Below, one piece after another: positions 10,773 through 20,116 of a stretch of 64,000 nt of DNA; within the stretch, counting starts at the first letter, position 1; every line of letters begins with the position of its first letter. The DNA comes from Aeromonas hydrophila subsp. hydrophila ATCC 7966. Lineage in GTDB: Bacteria; Pseudomonadota; Gammaproteobacteria; Enterobacterales; Aeromonadaceae. The translations under genes were made by a program, and so were the position numbers. The notes beneath the pieces were generated by a model. The model searched no databases. It was not told the origin of the DNA and saw nothing but the letters and a program-made list of their open reading frames with translations. Location: contig NC_008570.1 of NCBI RefSeq assembly GCF_000014805.1, forward strand, positions 2,671,001 through 2,735,000. The letters are read 5' to 3'.

Positions 10773-12296
10773 TCACGCCAGCTTGCCGTCGAGCTCGGCA
10801 ATCTTGGCAGACCAGTAAGCCGGGCCTGTCTCATGGATATTGTTGCCTTGAGAGTCAACCGCCACAGTCACCGGCATGTCTTCCACCTCGAACTCATAGA
10901 TGGCTTCCATACCCAGGTCGGCAAAGGCCACTACCCGCGCCTTCTTGATCGCCTTGGCCACCAGATAGGCGGCGCCGCCGACGGCCATCAGATAGACAGC
11001 CTGGTGCTGCTTGATGCTCTCGACCGTCTTGAGGCCTCGCTCGGATTTACCGATCATGCCGATGAGGCCAGTTTCTCCCAGCATCATGTCGGTGAACTTG
11101 TCCATCCGGGTGGAGGTGGTCGGGCCGGCTGGACCGACCACTTCGTCACGCACGGCATCGACCGGGCCGACGTAATAGATGAAGCGGTTGGTGAAGTCGA
11201 CCCCTTCCGGCAGCCCCTCGCCTTTTTTCAGCATGTCGGCAATACGTTTGTGAGCGGCGTCGCGACCGGTCAGGATCTTGCCGGAGAGCAGCACGGTATC
11301 CCCGCTCTTCCAGCTGGCAAGCTCTGCCTTGGTGATGCCGTCGACATTGACACGGCGCACGTTGCCGCCGGCCGAGCGGGTGATCTCCGGCCAATCTTCC
11401 AGCTTCGGCGGAGTCAGCTCGGCCGGGCCGGAGCCGTCCAGTTCGAAGTGCACGTGACGGGTCGCCGCGCAGTTGGGGATCATCACCACCGGCTTGGAAG
11501 CGGCGTGGGTCGGCGCAGATTTCACCTTCACATCCAGCACGGTAGTGAGACCGCCGAGCCCCTGGGCACCGATCCCCAGCTTGTTGACCTTGTCATAGAG
11601 CTCGACCCGCAGCTTCTCTTCGGTGGTTTGCGGGCCACGGGCGATCAGCTCCTGAATGTCGATATGCTCCATCAAGGCTTCTTTGGCCAGTACAGCCGCC
11701 TTCTCGGCTGTACCGCCGATGCCGATCCCCAGCATGCCGGGTGGACACCAGCCGGCGCCCATGGTCGGCACAGTTTTGAGCACCCACTCGACCACGTCGT
11801 CGGAGGGGTTGAGCATCACCATCTTGGACTTGTTCTCGGAGCCGCCGCCCTTGGCCGCGATGCTCACTTCCACCTTGTCACCCGGGATCATGTCGATGTG
11901 CACCACGGCCGGGGCGTTGTCCTTGGTGTTCTTGCGACTGCCGGCAGGGTCGGCCAGCACGGAGGCGCGCAGCGGGTTGTCCGGATTGGTGTAGGCACGG
12001 CGGGTGCCCTCGTCCACCATCTCCTGCACCGTCATGTCGCTGTCCCACTGCACCTGCATGCCGATCTTGACGAAGCAGGTGACGATGCCGGTATCCTGAC
12101 ACAGGGGGCGATGCCCTTCGGCAGACATGCGGGAGTTGATCAGGATCTGGGCCAGGGCATCCTTGGCGGCCGGGTTGATCTCGCGGTCATAGGCTGCCTT
12201 GGCGGCCTGCACGAAATCGAGGGGGTGGTAGTAGGAGATGTACTGCAGGGCGTCGGCGATGGAATCGATAAAATCCTGTTTTTTAATGATGCTCAT
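10773..12296 (-). CDS. Class I fumarate hydratase (iron-sulfur fumarase)
   Basis: Cytoplasmic oxygen-sensitive [4Fe-4S] enzyme of 507 residues that interconverts fumarate and L-malate. The three candidate cluster ligands are Cys66 (RPLCQDTG), Cys184 (GAGWCPPG) and Cys276 (IPNCAATRHVHF). Their spacing (118 and 92 residues) closely follows Cys105, Cys224 and Cys318 of E. coli FumA. The N-terminal domain runs to about residue 290 and the C-terminal beta-like domain carries GPAGPTTSTRMDK. I start at the ATG at 12296, with AGGA a few bases upstream; extending to 12569 would run into the divergent pabB. It is monocistronic and divergent from pabB. The short form without the FumA N-terminal extension is common in Vibrio and Shewanella relatives. 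Confidence 0.93.
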   Translation of the reverse strand: MSIIKKQDFIDSIADALQYISYYHPLDFVQAAKAAYDREINPAAKDALAQILINSRMSAEGHRPLCQDTGIVTCFVKIGMQVQWDSDMTVQEMVDEGTRRAYTNPDNPLRASVLADPAGSRKNTKDNAPAVVHIDMIPGDKVEVSIAAKGGGSENKSKMVMLNPSDDVVEWVLKTVPTMGAGWCPPGMLGIGIGGTAEKAAVLAKEALMEHIDIQELIARGPQTTEEKLRVELYDKVNKLGIGAQGLGGLTTVLDVKVKSAPTHAASKPVVMIPNCAATRHVHFELDGSGPAELTPPKLEDWPEITRSAGGNVRRVNVDGITKAELASWKSGDTVLLSGKILTGRDAAHKRIADMLKKGEGLPEGVDFTNRFIYYVGPVDAVRDEVVGPAGPTTSTRMDKFTDMMLGETGLIGMIGKSERGLKTVESIKQHQAVYLMAVGGAAYLVAKAIKKARVVAFADLGMEAIYEFEVEDMPVTVAVDSQGNNIHETGPAYWSAKIAELDGKLA

Positions 12297-12505
12297 ATCA
12301 TCCTCACTGGTCCTTGTCTCCGGCTCGATGCAGAGCAAGGGCTTCCATATGAGCCGTGCTTCGGTGGGGTGGTGCCAGGCGGCTTGCCTGTCGGCCCGAT
12401 AAGACAACGGCGTGTTTTTTCTAAAAATTCCGGCGGCTATGATACGCTTGCCACCCCCGTACCGGCTAGGGAGCAGGCTGTAAACTGTTGCCTGTGTAAC
12501 AAAAA

Positions 12506-13879
12506 ATGAAACCAACGCTGCATATCCACCATTTTGATCACCAGATGGCGCTCCATGCCCTGTTCGCACGCCTTCATCATCTGCCCTGGGCCATGTTGCT
12601 GGAATCCGCCGGCCCGCTGGGAGCGGACAACGGCTTTGACATCATCACCGCCGATCCGCTGGCCACTTTGCAGACCGAGGGAGCGCTGACCCGCATCGCG
12701 CAGGGAGATCAGCACGAATCCCGTGAAGATGATCCGTTGATGCTGCTGGCCCAACGCCAACACGCCCTGCTGGGAGAGGTCATCAATCAAGCGACGCCCC
12801 TGCCCTTCATCGGCGGAGCACTCGGCCTGTTTGGTTATGATCTGGGCCGCCGTTTCGAGCGTCTGCCGAGCCTGGCCGCCCGTGACGTGACCATCCCGGA
12901 CATGGCGGTCGGCATCTATGACTGGGCCCTGCTGCGGGACGTGGCAACGGGCCAGTGGCAACTGGTGCACTGGGGCGATGAAGCCGGTCTTGCCCGCCGC
13001 CTGCAGTGGCTTGAGGCGCAGCAGGCCACCGCCACTGAGCCCTTTGCGCTTCAGGGAAAATGGCAGAGCAACATGAGCCGCGCGCAATACGGTGACAAGT
13101 TTGCCAAGGTCCAGGCCTATCTGGCCGCCGGGGACTGCTATCAGATCAACCTGACCCAACGCTTCAGCGCACCCTATCGGGGCGACGAGTGGCAGGCCTA
13201 TCAGGCACTGTCACAGGCTAATCGCGTCCCCTTCTCGGCCTTCCTGCGCTTGCCGAAAGGGGCCATATTGAGCCTCTCCCCCGAGCGTTTCCTGTTGCTC
13301 GACCAGCGCCATATCGAGACCAAGCCCATCAAGGGCACCCGCCCGCGGCTGGCCGACCCAGCGCTGGATCAGGCCAGCGCCCTCGAGCTGGCTGGCGCCG
13401 ACAAGGACAGATCGGAGAATTTGATGATCGTGGATCTGCTGCGCAACGACATCGGCCGGGTGAGTCGACCCGGCTCGGTCAGCGTGCCCAGCCTGTTTGC
13501 GGTAGAGTCCTTTCCGGCGGTGCATCACCTGGTGTCCACCATCCACGGCGAGCTAGATGCGCAGTGGCAGGCGGTGGACCTGCTGCGCGCCTGTTTCCCC
13601 GGCGGCTCCATCACCGGCGCCCCCAAGATCCGGGCCATGGAGATCATCGAAGAGCTGGAGCCCCAGCGGCGCAACGCCTACTGCGGCAGCATCGGCTATC
13701 TGAGCCAGCATGGCCGGATGGATACCAGCATCTGCATCCGCACCCTGATCGCCGCACAGGGCCAGCTCCACTGCTGGGCCGGTGGCGGCGTCATTGCCGA
13801 CTCCGACGTGGACGACGAATATCAGGAAACCTATGACAAGGTGGCCCGCATTCTGCCGCTGCTGGACACACTGCGTTGA
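12506..13879 (+). CDS. pabB: Aminodeoxychorismate synthase component I
   Basis: Makes 4-amino-4-deoxychorismate from chorismate with ammonia delivered by PabA, the first step to p-aminobenzoate and folate. The 457 residues match E. coli PabB (453). The chorismate-binding domain fills residues about 190-455. The motif PIKGTRPR near residue 273 has the catalytic lysine typical of PabB (PIAGT in TrpE), which separates the two families. Other signatures are ENLMIVDLLRNDIGRV, FPGGSITGAPKIRAME and the C-terminal GGGVIADSDVDDEYQET. nudL follows 47 bases downstream, the order also found in E. coli, so the two are likely co-transcribed. Confidence 0.95.
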   Translation: MKPTLHIHHFDHQMALHALFARLHHLPWAMLLESAGPLGADNGFDIITADPLATLQTEGALTRIAQGDQHESREDDPLMLLAQRQHALLGEVINQATPLPFIGGALGLFGYDLGRRFERLPSLAARDVTIPDMAVGIYDWALLRDVATGQWQLVHWGDEAGLARRLQWLEAQQATATEPFALQGKWQSNMSRAQYGDKFAKVQAYLAAGDCYQINLTQRFSAPYRGDEWQAYQALSQANRVPFSAFLRLPKGAILSLSPERFLLLDQRHIETKPIKGTRPRLADPALDQASALELAGADKDRSENLMIVDLLRNDIGRVSRPGSVSVPSLFAVESFPAVHHLVSTIHGELDAQWQAVDLLRACFPGGSITGAPKIRAMEIIEELEPQRRNAYCGSIGYLSQHGRMDTSICIRTLIAAQGQLHCWAGGGVIADSDVDDEYQETYDKVARILPLLDTLR

Positions 13880-13926
13880 AAACCTGACAAAATGGATCAC
13901 AGCAACTGGAGCGAAGAAGAATCGAG

Positions 13927-14493
13927 ATGGAACGTGCCGAACTGCTGACCCGCTTTTTATTGCAACGCCCTGCCCCCGCCCACCGGCTGACGGTGGCCGG
14001 GCTCAAGCCCGCCGCCGTGCTGCTGCCGCTGGTCGAGCGGGCCGACGGCCTGCAACTGCTGCTGACCCGACGCAGCCCGCACCTGCGCCACCACGCAGGG
14101 CAGATAAGCTTCCCCGGCGGCAGGCAGGATCCGGACGACCGGGACTTGATCCACACGGCGCTGCGGGAAACCCAGGAAGAGCTCGGCATCGTCCCTGCCC
14201 AGATAGAGGTGCTGGGCACCCTCACGCCCCTCAACACCGTCTCCCAATACGACGTGCTGCCGGTGCTGGGGCTGGTCACGGCCGACTATCAGCTCACCCT
14301 GAGCCGGGACGAGGTCGACCAGGCTTTTGAGGTGCCGCTCAACCACCTGCTGGATCCACGCCACCATATCGCACTCACCATTCCCAGAGCCGATCACCTG
14401 CACACCATCTACTGGATCCCCTGGCAGCACCACTTCATCTGGGGCGCCACCGCCAGCATGATCCGCCAACTCTCTCGGCAACTTGCCATATAA
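13927..14493 (+). CDS. nudL: Nudix hydrolase, coenzyme A pyrophosphatase type (NudL)
   Basis: A 188-residue Nudix enzyme. NudL-type proteins are predicted to cleave coenzyme A and its derivatives to phosphopantetheine and ADP. The family signature before the Nudix box, LLTRRSPHLRHHAGQISFPGG (residues 45-65), is complete. The Nudix box follows, with Arg80-Glu81 and Glu84-Glu85 in ALRETQEELG as metal ligands. It is 47 bases downstream of pabB, the same pairing as in E. coli, where sdaA comes next; here the serine transporter gene sdaC occupies that place. The start follows GAAGAATCGAG. Confidence 0.92.
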   Translation: MERAELLTRFLLQRPAPAHRLTVAGLKPAAVLLPLVERADGLQLLLTRRSPHLRHHAGQISFPGGRQDPDDRDLIHTALRETQEELGIVPAQIEVLGTLTPLNTVSQYDVLPVLGLVTADYQLTLSRDEVDQAFEVPLNHLLDPRHHIALTIPRADHLHTIYWIPWQHHFIWGATASMIRQLSRQLAI

Positions 14494-14708
14494 CATTTTG
14501 CCTACAAAAGATTGTGCAACATTCGTGCATTAACATTAAACTAACGTAGGTTTTTATAAAAAATAATTGATTAATTCTTCTTTCGATCACATTTCCACAA
14601 AAGAATGCGGGTTTGAGCCCCATAAAGGTGAATTTGATCAACATTTTTGATTAAAAAAACCGTATCCTTGCGCCGATTCAATAAAAACCACAATTCGGGG
14701 TGAGACAC

Positions 14709-16007
14709 ATGTCTAATACTGTCACCGGCGCACAGGACGTTGCGACCTCACAGGAGCAAGGAACCCGCTCCATCCAATCACGTGGTTGGACCAAACAAGA
14801 CACCAGCTGGGTGATCAGCCTGTTCGGCACCGCCGTCGGCGCCGGCATTCTGTTTTTGCCCATCAACGCCGGCATGGGTGGCTTCTGGCCACTGGTGGTG
14901 ATGGCGCTGCTGGTTGGCCCCATGACCTACCTGGCCCACCGCGGCCTCGCCCGCTTCGTACTCTCCTCCAGCAGACCCGATGCCGACATCACGGAAGTGG
15001 TGGAAGAGCACTTCGGCGTGGGAGCCGGCAAATTAATCACCCTGCTCTACTTCTTCGCCATCTACCCCATCGTGCTGATCTACGGGGTGGGCATCACCAA
15101 CACGGTTGAGAGCTTCATGGTCAACCAGTTGCAGATGACGGCACCCCCGCGCTGGATCCTCTCCATCGTGCTGATCATGGGCATGATGTCGGTGATGCTG
15201 GCCGGTGAAAAACTGATGCTGAAGGTGACCGAGTTCCTGGTCTACCCGCTCATCGCCATCCTGGTGGGGATCTCCTTCTACCTGATCCCGGACTGGACCG
15301 GCGCGGCCCTCTCCCAGATGCCGTCCGGCAAGGACTTTGCCATCACCCTGTGGCTGACCATTCCGGTGCTGGTGTTCTCCTTCAACCACAGCCCGGCCAT
15401 CTCCAGCTTCTCGCTGGCCCAGCGCCGCGATCACGGCGAGCACGCGGTCGAGAAGTCTGACGCCATCCTCAAGCGCACCGCCACCATCCTGCTCGGCTTC
15501 GTGATGTTCTTCGTCTTCTCCTGCGTGATGAGCCTGACCCCGGCGCAACTGGCAGAAGCCAAGTCCCAGAACATCGCCGTGCTCTCCTACCTGGCCAACC
15601 AGCACGCCAGCCCCATCATCTCCTACTTCGGCCCGCTGGTGGCATTCGTGGCCATCGTCTCCTCCTTCTTCGGCCACTACCTGGGGGCCCGTGAAGGCCT
15701 GAAGGGGATGATCGTCCAGAACCTGCGCAAATCCGGCAAGGAGCCGAACCACAAGAAGGTCGAGATGTTTATCATCGCCTTCTTCATCCTGACCCTGTGG
15801 GGTACCGCGGTGATCAACCCCTCCATCCTCGGCATGATCGAGTCGATGGGCGGCCCCATCATCGCCACTATCCTGTTCATCATGCCGATGTACGCCATCA
15901 AGCGCGTGCCGGCCATGGCTAAGTATCAGGGCCATATCAGCAACGTCTTCGTGGCTGTGATGGGAATGACGGCCATCTCCGCCATCCTCTACCAACTGCT
16001 CGGCTGA
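14709..16007 (+). CDS. sdaC: Serine transporter, HAAAP family (SdaC-like)
   Basis: Inner-membrane proton:serine symporter of 432 residues with about 11 hydrophobic segments. It closely follows E. coli SdaC by eye: [16 protein letters not shown], the exact [10 protein letters not shown] and [29 protein letters not shown], the GHYLGAREG loop and [17 protein letters not shown]. TdcC and YhaO relatives are more distant. The ATG at 14709 is preceded by GGGGTGAG; a GTG three codons upstream (14700) overlaps that site. No serine deaminase gene is adjacent. It ends with a strong terminator. The 215 bases upstream are AT-rich and likely hold the promoter. Confidence 0.92.
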   Translation: MSNTVTGAQDVATSQEQGTRSIQSRGWTKQDTSWVISLFGTAVGAGILFLPINAGMGGFWPLVVMALLVGPMTYLAHRGLARFVLSSSRPDADITEVVEEHFGVGAGKLITLLYFFAIYPIVLIYGVGITNTVESFMVNQLQMTAPPRWILSIVLIMGMMSVMLAGEKLMLKVTEFLVYPLIAILVGISFYLIPDWTGAALSQMPSGKDFAITLWLTIPVLVFSFNHSPAISSFSLAQRRDHGEHAVEKSDAILKRTATILLGFVMFFVFSCVMSLTPAQLAEAKSQNIAVLSYLANQHASPIISYFGPLVAFVAIVSSFFGHYLGAREGLKGMIVQNLRKSGKEPNHKKVEMFIIAFFILTLWGTAVINPSILGMIESMGGPIIATILFIMPMYAIKRVPAMAKYQGHISNVFVAVMGMTAISAILYQLLG

Positions 16008-16028
16008 CACTCGGCCATGCCAGCAAAC

Positions 16029-16059
16029 ATGCCAGCCGGGTAACCGGCTGGCATTTTTT
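16029..16059 (+). terminator. Rho-independent terminator of sdaC
   Basis: Arms ATGCCAGCCGG (16029-16039) and CCGGCTGGCAT (16044-16054), 11 bp perfect, followed by TTTTT. Confidence 0.93.
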
Positions 16060-16379
16060 ATGGTGCCAACAGCAGCAGATGATGACTCTCCTGTAGGCGA
16101 GCATGCACAGGCATGTTGGCCGGCAAACCACTCGCCAAATACCGGCCCTGCTCCCCATCCCTCCTATTCCCCTCATATCTCGTCATCCCCCCCGAACGGC
16201 AACCGGCAATTGGCTAGCCCGTAACGCGTGCAGCTTATACAAGCCGGTGTCACGCAGCCTGCCTGACCATGCGTTCATCCAGGCTCTTGATGCGCCTGCG
16301 GTATTCACTGCAGCCTGCTCCCCTCATCTCACGAAGATGCGGACCGGACCAGACCAGCCCCCAGATCACCAGACCATAA
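16060..16379. other. Intergenic region between convergent sdaC and sstT
   Basis: About 320 bases between the two terminators. I see no ribosome-site-supported gene, no RNA gene and no repeat in it. Confidence 0.5.
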
Positions 16380-16406
16380 AAAACGCCCTCGAATGAGGGC
16401 GTTTTC
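16375..16406 (-). terminator. Rho-independent terminator of sstT
   Basis: Arms AAAACGCCCTC (16381-16391) and GAGGGCGTTTT (16396-16406) with a GAAT loop. A T-rich run follows on the minus strand, 22 bases past the sstT stop. Confidence 0.9.
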
Positions 16407-16427
16407 AGTGCGGTGAAGACGGTGCTA

Positions 16428-17678
16428 TCAGGCTTCGCTATTGGGCACCGGCGCGGCATCCAGCAGGGTTTCATCTTCGGCCATGCAGGCCGCGGCGGTG
16501 AACAGCACGTCGGTGGAGCTGTTCAGGGCAGTCTCTGCAGAATCCTGCAGTACCCCGATGATGAAGCCCACGGCTACCACCTGCATGGCGATGTCGTTGC
16601 TGATACCAAACAGGCTGCACGCCAGCGGGATCAGCAGCAGGGAGCCGCCGGCCACGCCGGACGCACCGCAGGCACTGATGGTGGCGACCACGGAGAGCAG
16701 AATGGCGGTGGCCAGATCAACTTCCATCCCCAGAGTGTGAACCGCCGCCATGGAGAGCACGGTGATGGTGATGGCGGCACCGGCCATGTTGATGGTGGCA
16801 CCCAGCGGGATGGAGACCGCATAGGTGTCTTCCGGCAGGCGCAGCTTCTCGGCCAGCGCCATGTTGACCGGGATGTTGGCGGCGGAGCTGCGGGTAAAGA
16901 AGGCGGTCACGCCGCTCTCTTTCAGGCAGGTCAGCACCAGCGGATAGGGGTTGCGCTTGATCTTCCAGAACACGATCAGCGGGTTGACCACGAAGGCGAT
17001 GAACAGCATGCAGCCGATCAGCACCACCAGCAGTTGGGCATAGCCGAACAGGGCGTCAAAGCCGGTCTCGGCCAGGGTGGAGGCAACCAGGCCCAGAATG
17101 CCGAGCGGCGCGCAGCGGATCACCGCTTTCACGATGGTGGAGACGCCGTGGGACAGGTCGGTGATCACCGCCTTGGTCCCCTCGCTGGCGTGGCGCATGG
17201 CGATGCCAAGGCCGATGGCCCAGGCCAGAATGCCGATGTAGTTGGCATCCAGCAGCGCCTTGACCGGGTTGGTCACCACGTTGAACAGCAGGGTCTGCAG
17301 TACCTCGGTGATGCCGCCCGGCGGGGTGATCTCGGCACTGTTGGCCACCAGATGCAGGTTGGAGGGGAACAGGAAGCTGGCCACGACGGCAACCGCAGCA
17401 GCCAGGAAGGTACCCAGCAGATAGAGCAGCAGGATCGGTTTCATGTTGGTCTTCTGGCCCTGCTTGTGGCCGATGATCGCCGCCATGACCAGTACAAAGA
17501 CCAGCAGCGGGGCGACCGCCTTCAGGGCGCCGACGAACAGGCTGCCGAGCAGACCCGCCGTTTTGGCCCATTCCGGCATGAACATGGCAAGGAGGATACC
17601 GAAGACCAGACCGACCAGGATCTGGCTAACCAGGCTGGTACTGTTGACCAGTCTTACGAGGGGGTGTTGTTGTGTCAT
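16428..17678 (-). CDS. sstT: Serine/threonine:sodium symporter SstT
   Basis: Inner-membrane transporter of 416 residues (E. coli SstT has 414) of the dicarboxylate/amino-acid:cation symporter (DAACS) family. Conserved parts are [17 protein letters not shown], the serine-rich re-entrant loop [12 protein letters not shown], the sodium-site segment [14 protein letters not shown] and [18 protein letters not shown]. The ATG at 17678 has AGGGA seven bases upstream and the protein then starts [18 protein letters not shown] longer in-frame reading to 17864 is unlike the family. It stands alone and converges on sdaC, so two unrelated serine carriers lie tail to tail. Confidence 0.95.
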   Translation of the reverse strand: MTQQHPLVRLVNSTSLVSQILVGLVFGILLAMFMPEWAKTAGLLGSLFVGALKAVAPLLVFVLVMAAIIGHKQGQKTNMKPILLLYLLGTFLAAAVAVVASFLFPSNLHLVANSAEITPPGGITEVLQTLLFNVVTNPVKALLDANYIGILAWAIGLGIAMRHASEGTKAVITDLSHGVSTIVKAVIRCAPLGILGLVASTLAETGFDALFGYAQLLVVLIGCMLFIAFVVNPLIVFWKIKRNPYPLVLTCLKESGVTAFFTRSSAANIPVNMALAEKLRLPEDTYAVSIPLGATINMAGAAITITVLSMAAVHTLGMEVDLATAILLSVVATISACGASGVAGGSLLLIPLACSLFGISNDIAMQVVAVGFIIGVLQDSAETALNSSTDVLFTAAACMAEDETLLDAAPVPNSEA

Positions 17679-18015
17679 CAAATAGTCCCTGAGCACCGAA
17701 GTGCGTGAATCATTAGTCCTGTTGGCAACCGCTACGCCAGGCGACACCCATGTCACGGCTGGCGTCATCTGCCCCGGCAAGCCTTCTGTTGAGCCTGTCC
17801 GGTAACACACGGGGTTGCGGACAAGGAATATCCCATCTGCAACCGCTTTTTTCCATATAATCACTGAAAAATATCCGGTTTACCTCACAAAAAAACCACA
17901 ACAATGCGATAACACAATATCAACAGCATTCAAATGGATGCCGTTTTCCCTCGCTTGGCCATCCAGACACTCCCCGGCGGTGGTATCATGACGGTTTTTG
18001 TGCTGGAGCCCTGCC
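17679..18015. other. Divergent intergenic region between sstT and the RecQ-family helicase
   Basis: 337 bases holding the promoters of both divergent genes. On the sstT side a small GCAC-TTCG-GTGC hairpin (17693-17704, minus sense) lies just before the ribosome site, which could affect sstT translation. No known riboswitch was recognised. Confidence 0.5.
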
Positions 18016-19944
18016 ATGATCTCATCCCTGTTGACCCGTCACTTCGGCTTCGATCGGTTAAGACCGGGACAGGAGGCGGTGATCAGCCGATTACTGGCTG
18101 GCCAGAGTGCCGCCGCCATCTTCCCCACCGGCTCCGGCAAGTCCCTCTGTTATCAGTTGCCGGCGCTTGCCCTGCCCCATCTGACCCTGGTGATCTCGCC
18201 GCTGATCGCGCTGATGCACGATCAGCTCGCCTTCCTTCGCAGCAAAGGGATCGCCGCCGCCACCCTCGACTCGAGCCTGACGCCGGAAGAGAGCCGCCGG
18301 GTGATGCAGCAGGCCAGCGATGGCCAGCTCAAGATCCTGATGATCTCGGTAGAGCGGCTCAAGAACGAACGCTTTCGCCGTTTCATCCAGCAGGTGCCGC
18401 TGTCGATGTTGGTGGTGGACGAGGCCCACTGCATTTCGGAGTGGGGCCACAACTTTCGCCCCGATTATCTCAAGCTGCCGGATTACCGCCGTGAATTGCA
18501 GATCCCGCAGGTGTTGCTGTTGACGGCCACCGCCACTCCGGCGGTCATGGCCGACATGCAGGCCAAATTCGAGATCGAGGATGAGGGGCTCATCGTCACC
18601 GGCTTTTATCGCGCCAACCTGGACTTGGCCGTGGTACCGCTGCCTGACGAGGCTCGCGATGGTTGGCTGCATGTCGAGCTGGCTCGTGACCCCGCCGCAC
18701 CGACCATCATCTATGTCACCCTGCAGCACACCGCAGAGCAGTGCGCCGCCCGCTTGCAACAAGCCGGGATCAAGGCGCGCGCCTATCACGCCGGGCTCGA
18801 TGCCACCCTGCGCAGCCAGATCCAGCACGACTTCATGGCCGGCAAGCTGGACTGCATCGTGGCAACCATCGCCTTCGGCATGGGGATCGACAAGGCCGAT
18901 ATTCGCCGGGTGATCCATTACGATCTGCCCAAATCCATCGAAAACTACAGTCAGGAGATAGGCCGCGCCGGCCGGGATGGTCTGCCTTCCCGCTGCATGG
19001 TACTGGCCAATCACAGCCAGTTGCCGGTGCTGGAAAACTTCGTCTATGGCGACACCCCGGACAGAGCGGCCATCGTCACCTTGCTCGAGATCCTGCAACA
19101 AAGCGGCAGCGAGTGGGAATTTGGTTTGCTGCGCCTCTCCAACGACACCAATATCCGCCAACTGCCGCTCAAGACCCTGCTGGTCTACCTGGAGATGGCG
19201 GGCATCATAGCGCCGGCCTACAGCTATTTTGCCGAGTACCGCTTCAAGTTCGTGCTGGACAAGGCCGACATCCTGGCCCGGTTCAATCCGGCGCGACGCC
19301 AGTTTCTGGAGCAAGTATTCGCCAGTGCCCCACTGGCGCGCAGCTGGTGCACCATGGACTTCGAGGCGCTCTGGCAAGGTTATCAGGGAGAGCGGTCGCG
19401 AGCCGCTGCCGCGCTGGATTATCTGCAGCAGCAAGGCTGGATTGAGCTGGAGAGCAAGCAGATGACCGAGGTCTATCGGGTGCTGCAACAAGATCTGGAC
19501 ATAGCAACGCTGGCCGATCAGCTGCACGGACTGTTTGAAAAGAAAGAGCAAAGCGAGCTGGCGCGTCTGCAGGCATTGCTGGGGTTCTTTACCTCCAGCA
19601 GTTGCCTGAGCCATGAGCTGGCCCGCTACTTTGCCGATCAGGCCGCGCCCACCCATTGCGGGCACTGCTCGGTTTGTCGGGGAGAGGTGGCGCAGCTTCC
19701 CTCCTTACCCAGCCGGACACTCCCCAATGAACAGGGGCTCAGAGCCTGGTGCGAGCCACTGGTGGCCCTGTGTCACAGCCGGGATCCCCGCATCCTGACG
19801 CGTTTCCTGTGCGGCATCACCACCCCGCTCACCACCCGGCTCAAGGCCAGAAGCCTGGCTGGATTCGGCCAGCTGGCGTCCCACCCCTTTGCCGATGTAC
19901 TGACGGCCGTATCCAACATTTATGCCGCTCGCCAACAGGAATAA
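18016..19944 (+). CDS. RecQ-family ATP-dependent DNA helicase, variant without HRDC
   Basis: A 642-residue 3'-5' superfamily 2 helicase. Motifs in order: motif 0 FGFDRLRPGQEAVI near residue 10; Walker A PTGSGKS; DEAH box in VVDEAHCISEWGHNF; TATATP; motif V ATIAFGMGIDKADIRRVIHYD; motif VI QEIGRAGRDG. A RecQ zinc module with CxxCxxC (HCGHCSVC) lies near residue 555. The C-terminal tail of about 80 residues does not look like HRDC, and the DEAH region reads GHNFRPDY rather than the classical GHDFRPEY. It is therefore a RecQ paralogue, not necessarily the canonical recQ. The ATG at 18016 with GGAG 8 bases upstream is preferred to the start at 17998. It stands alone. Confidence 0.88.
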   Translation: MISSLLTRHFGFDRLRPGQEAVISRLLAGQSAAAIFPTGSGKSLCYQLPALALPHLTLVISPLIALMHDQLAFLRSKGIAAATLDSSLTPEESRRVMQQASDGQLKILMISVERLKNERFRRFIQQVPLSMLVVDEAHCISEWGHNFRPDYLKLPDYRRELQIPQVLLLTATATPAVMADMQAKFEIEDEGLIVTGFYRANLDLAVVPLPDEARDGWLHVELARDPAAPTIIYVTLQHTAEQCAARLQQAGIKARAYHAGLDATLRSQIQHDFMAGKLDCIVATIAFGMGIDKADIRRVIHYDLPKSIENYSQEIGRAGRDGLPSRCMVLANHSQLPVLENFVYGDTPDRAAIVTLLEILQQSGSEWEFGLLRLSNDTNIRQLPLKTLLVYLEMAGIIAPAYSYFAEYRFKFVLDKADILARFNPARRQFLEQVFASAPLARSWCTMDFEALWQGYQGERSRAAAALDYLQQQGWIELESKQMTEVYRVLQQDLDIATLADQLHGLFEKKEQSELARLQALLGFFTSSSCLSHELARYFADQAAPTHCGHCSVCRGEVAQLPSLPSRTLPNEQGLRAWCEPLVALCHSRDPRILTRFLCGITTPLTTRLKARSLAGFGQLASHPFADVLTAVSNIYAARQQE

Positions 19945-19969
19945 GCGGCCTAAACATCGGTTGGAGCCC

Positions 19970-20001
19970 AAAAAAATAAGACCCTCGCATCTGCGAGGGT
20001 C
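19970..20001 (-). terminator. Rho-independent terminator of the candidate small RNA
   Basis: Arms GACCCTCGCA (19980-19989) and TGCGAGGGTC (19992-20001). The T-run is on the minus strand only (19970-19979); the plus-strand flank is AAGCC, so it does not look like the helicase terminator. Confidence 0.75.
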
Positions 20002-20081
20002 AAGCCAACGGAAACGTGCTTAAACAGAGCTTTGTATCAGCAACCAGCCACTCTCTTGCTAAAGCGCTGACTGCCTGACAC
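19970..20081 (-). ncRNA. Candidate intergenic small RNA
   Basis: About 112 nt predicted on the minus strand. Three signs agree. First, a perfect 10-bp hairpin (19980-20001, GACCCTCGCA / TGCGAGGGTC) is followed on the minus strand by TTATTTTTTT, so its T-run faces away from the upstream helicase gene. Second, no minus-strand protein gene exists within reach to be terminated. Third, a TTGACG-17-TAGATT promoter lies at the expected distance upstream. The U-rich 3' end would suit Hfq binding. I do not recognise it as RyhB, Spot 42, GlmZ, CyaR, MicA or another sRNA I know. The exact 5' end is an estimate. Confidence 0.5.
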
Positions 20082-20087
20082 AGGGCC

Positions 20088-20116
20088 AATCTAGAGCAGT
20101 CGCAATGTAGCGTCAA
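20088..20116 (-). promoter_or_regulatory. Predicted sigma-70 promoter of the candidate small RNA
   Basis: Reading the minus strand, -35 TTGACG (20111-20116) and -10 TAGATT (20088-20093) are separated by exactly 17 bases. Transcription would begin near 20081. Confidence 0.55.

Noticed and set aside
17679-17864. N-terminal extension of SstT
   Set aside because: The extra 62 codons are unlike the family, and a good ribosome site precedes the ATG at 17678.
19980-20060. Resemblance of the plus-strand hairpin and following GCCAAC to the 5' part of Vibrio Qrr sRNAs
   Set aside because: Only a few short matches agree, no sigma-54 -24/-12 promoter lies upstream and no terminator follows on the plus strand. 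The T-run and promoter point to the minus strand.
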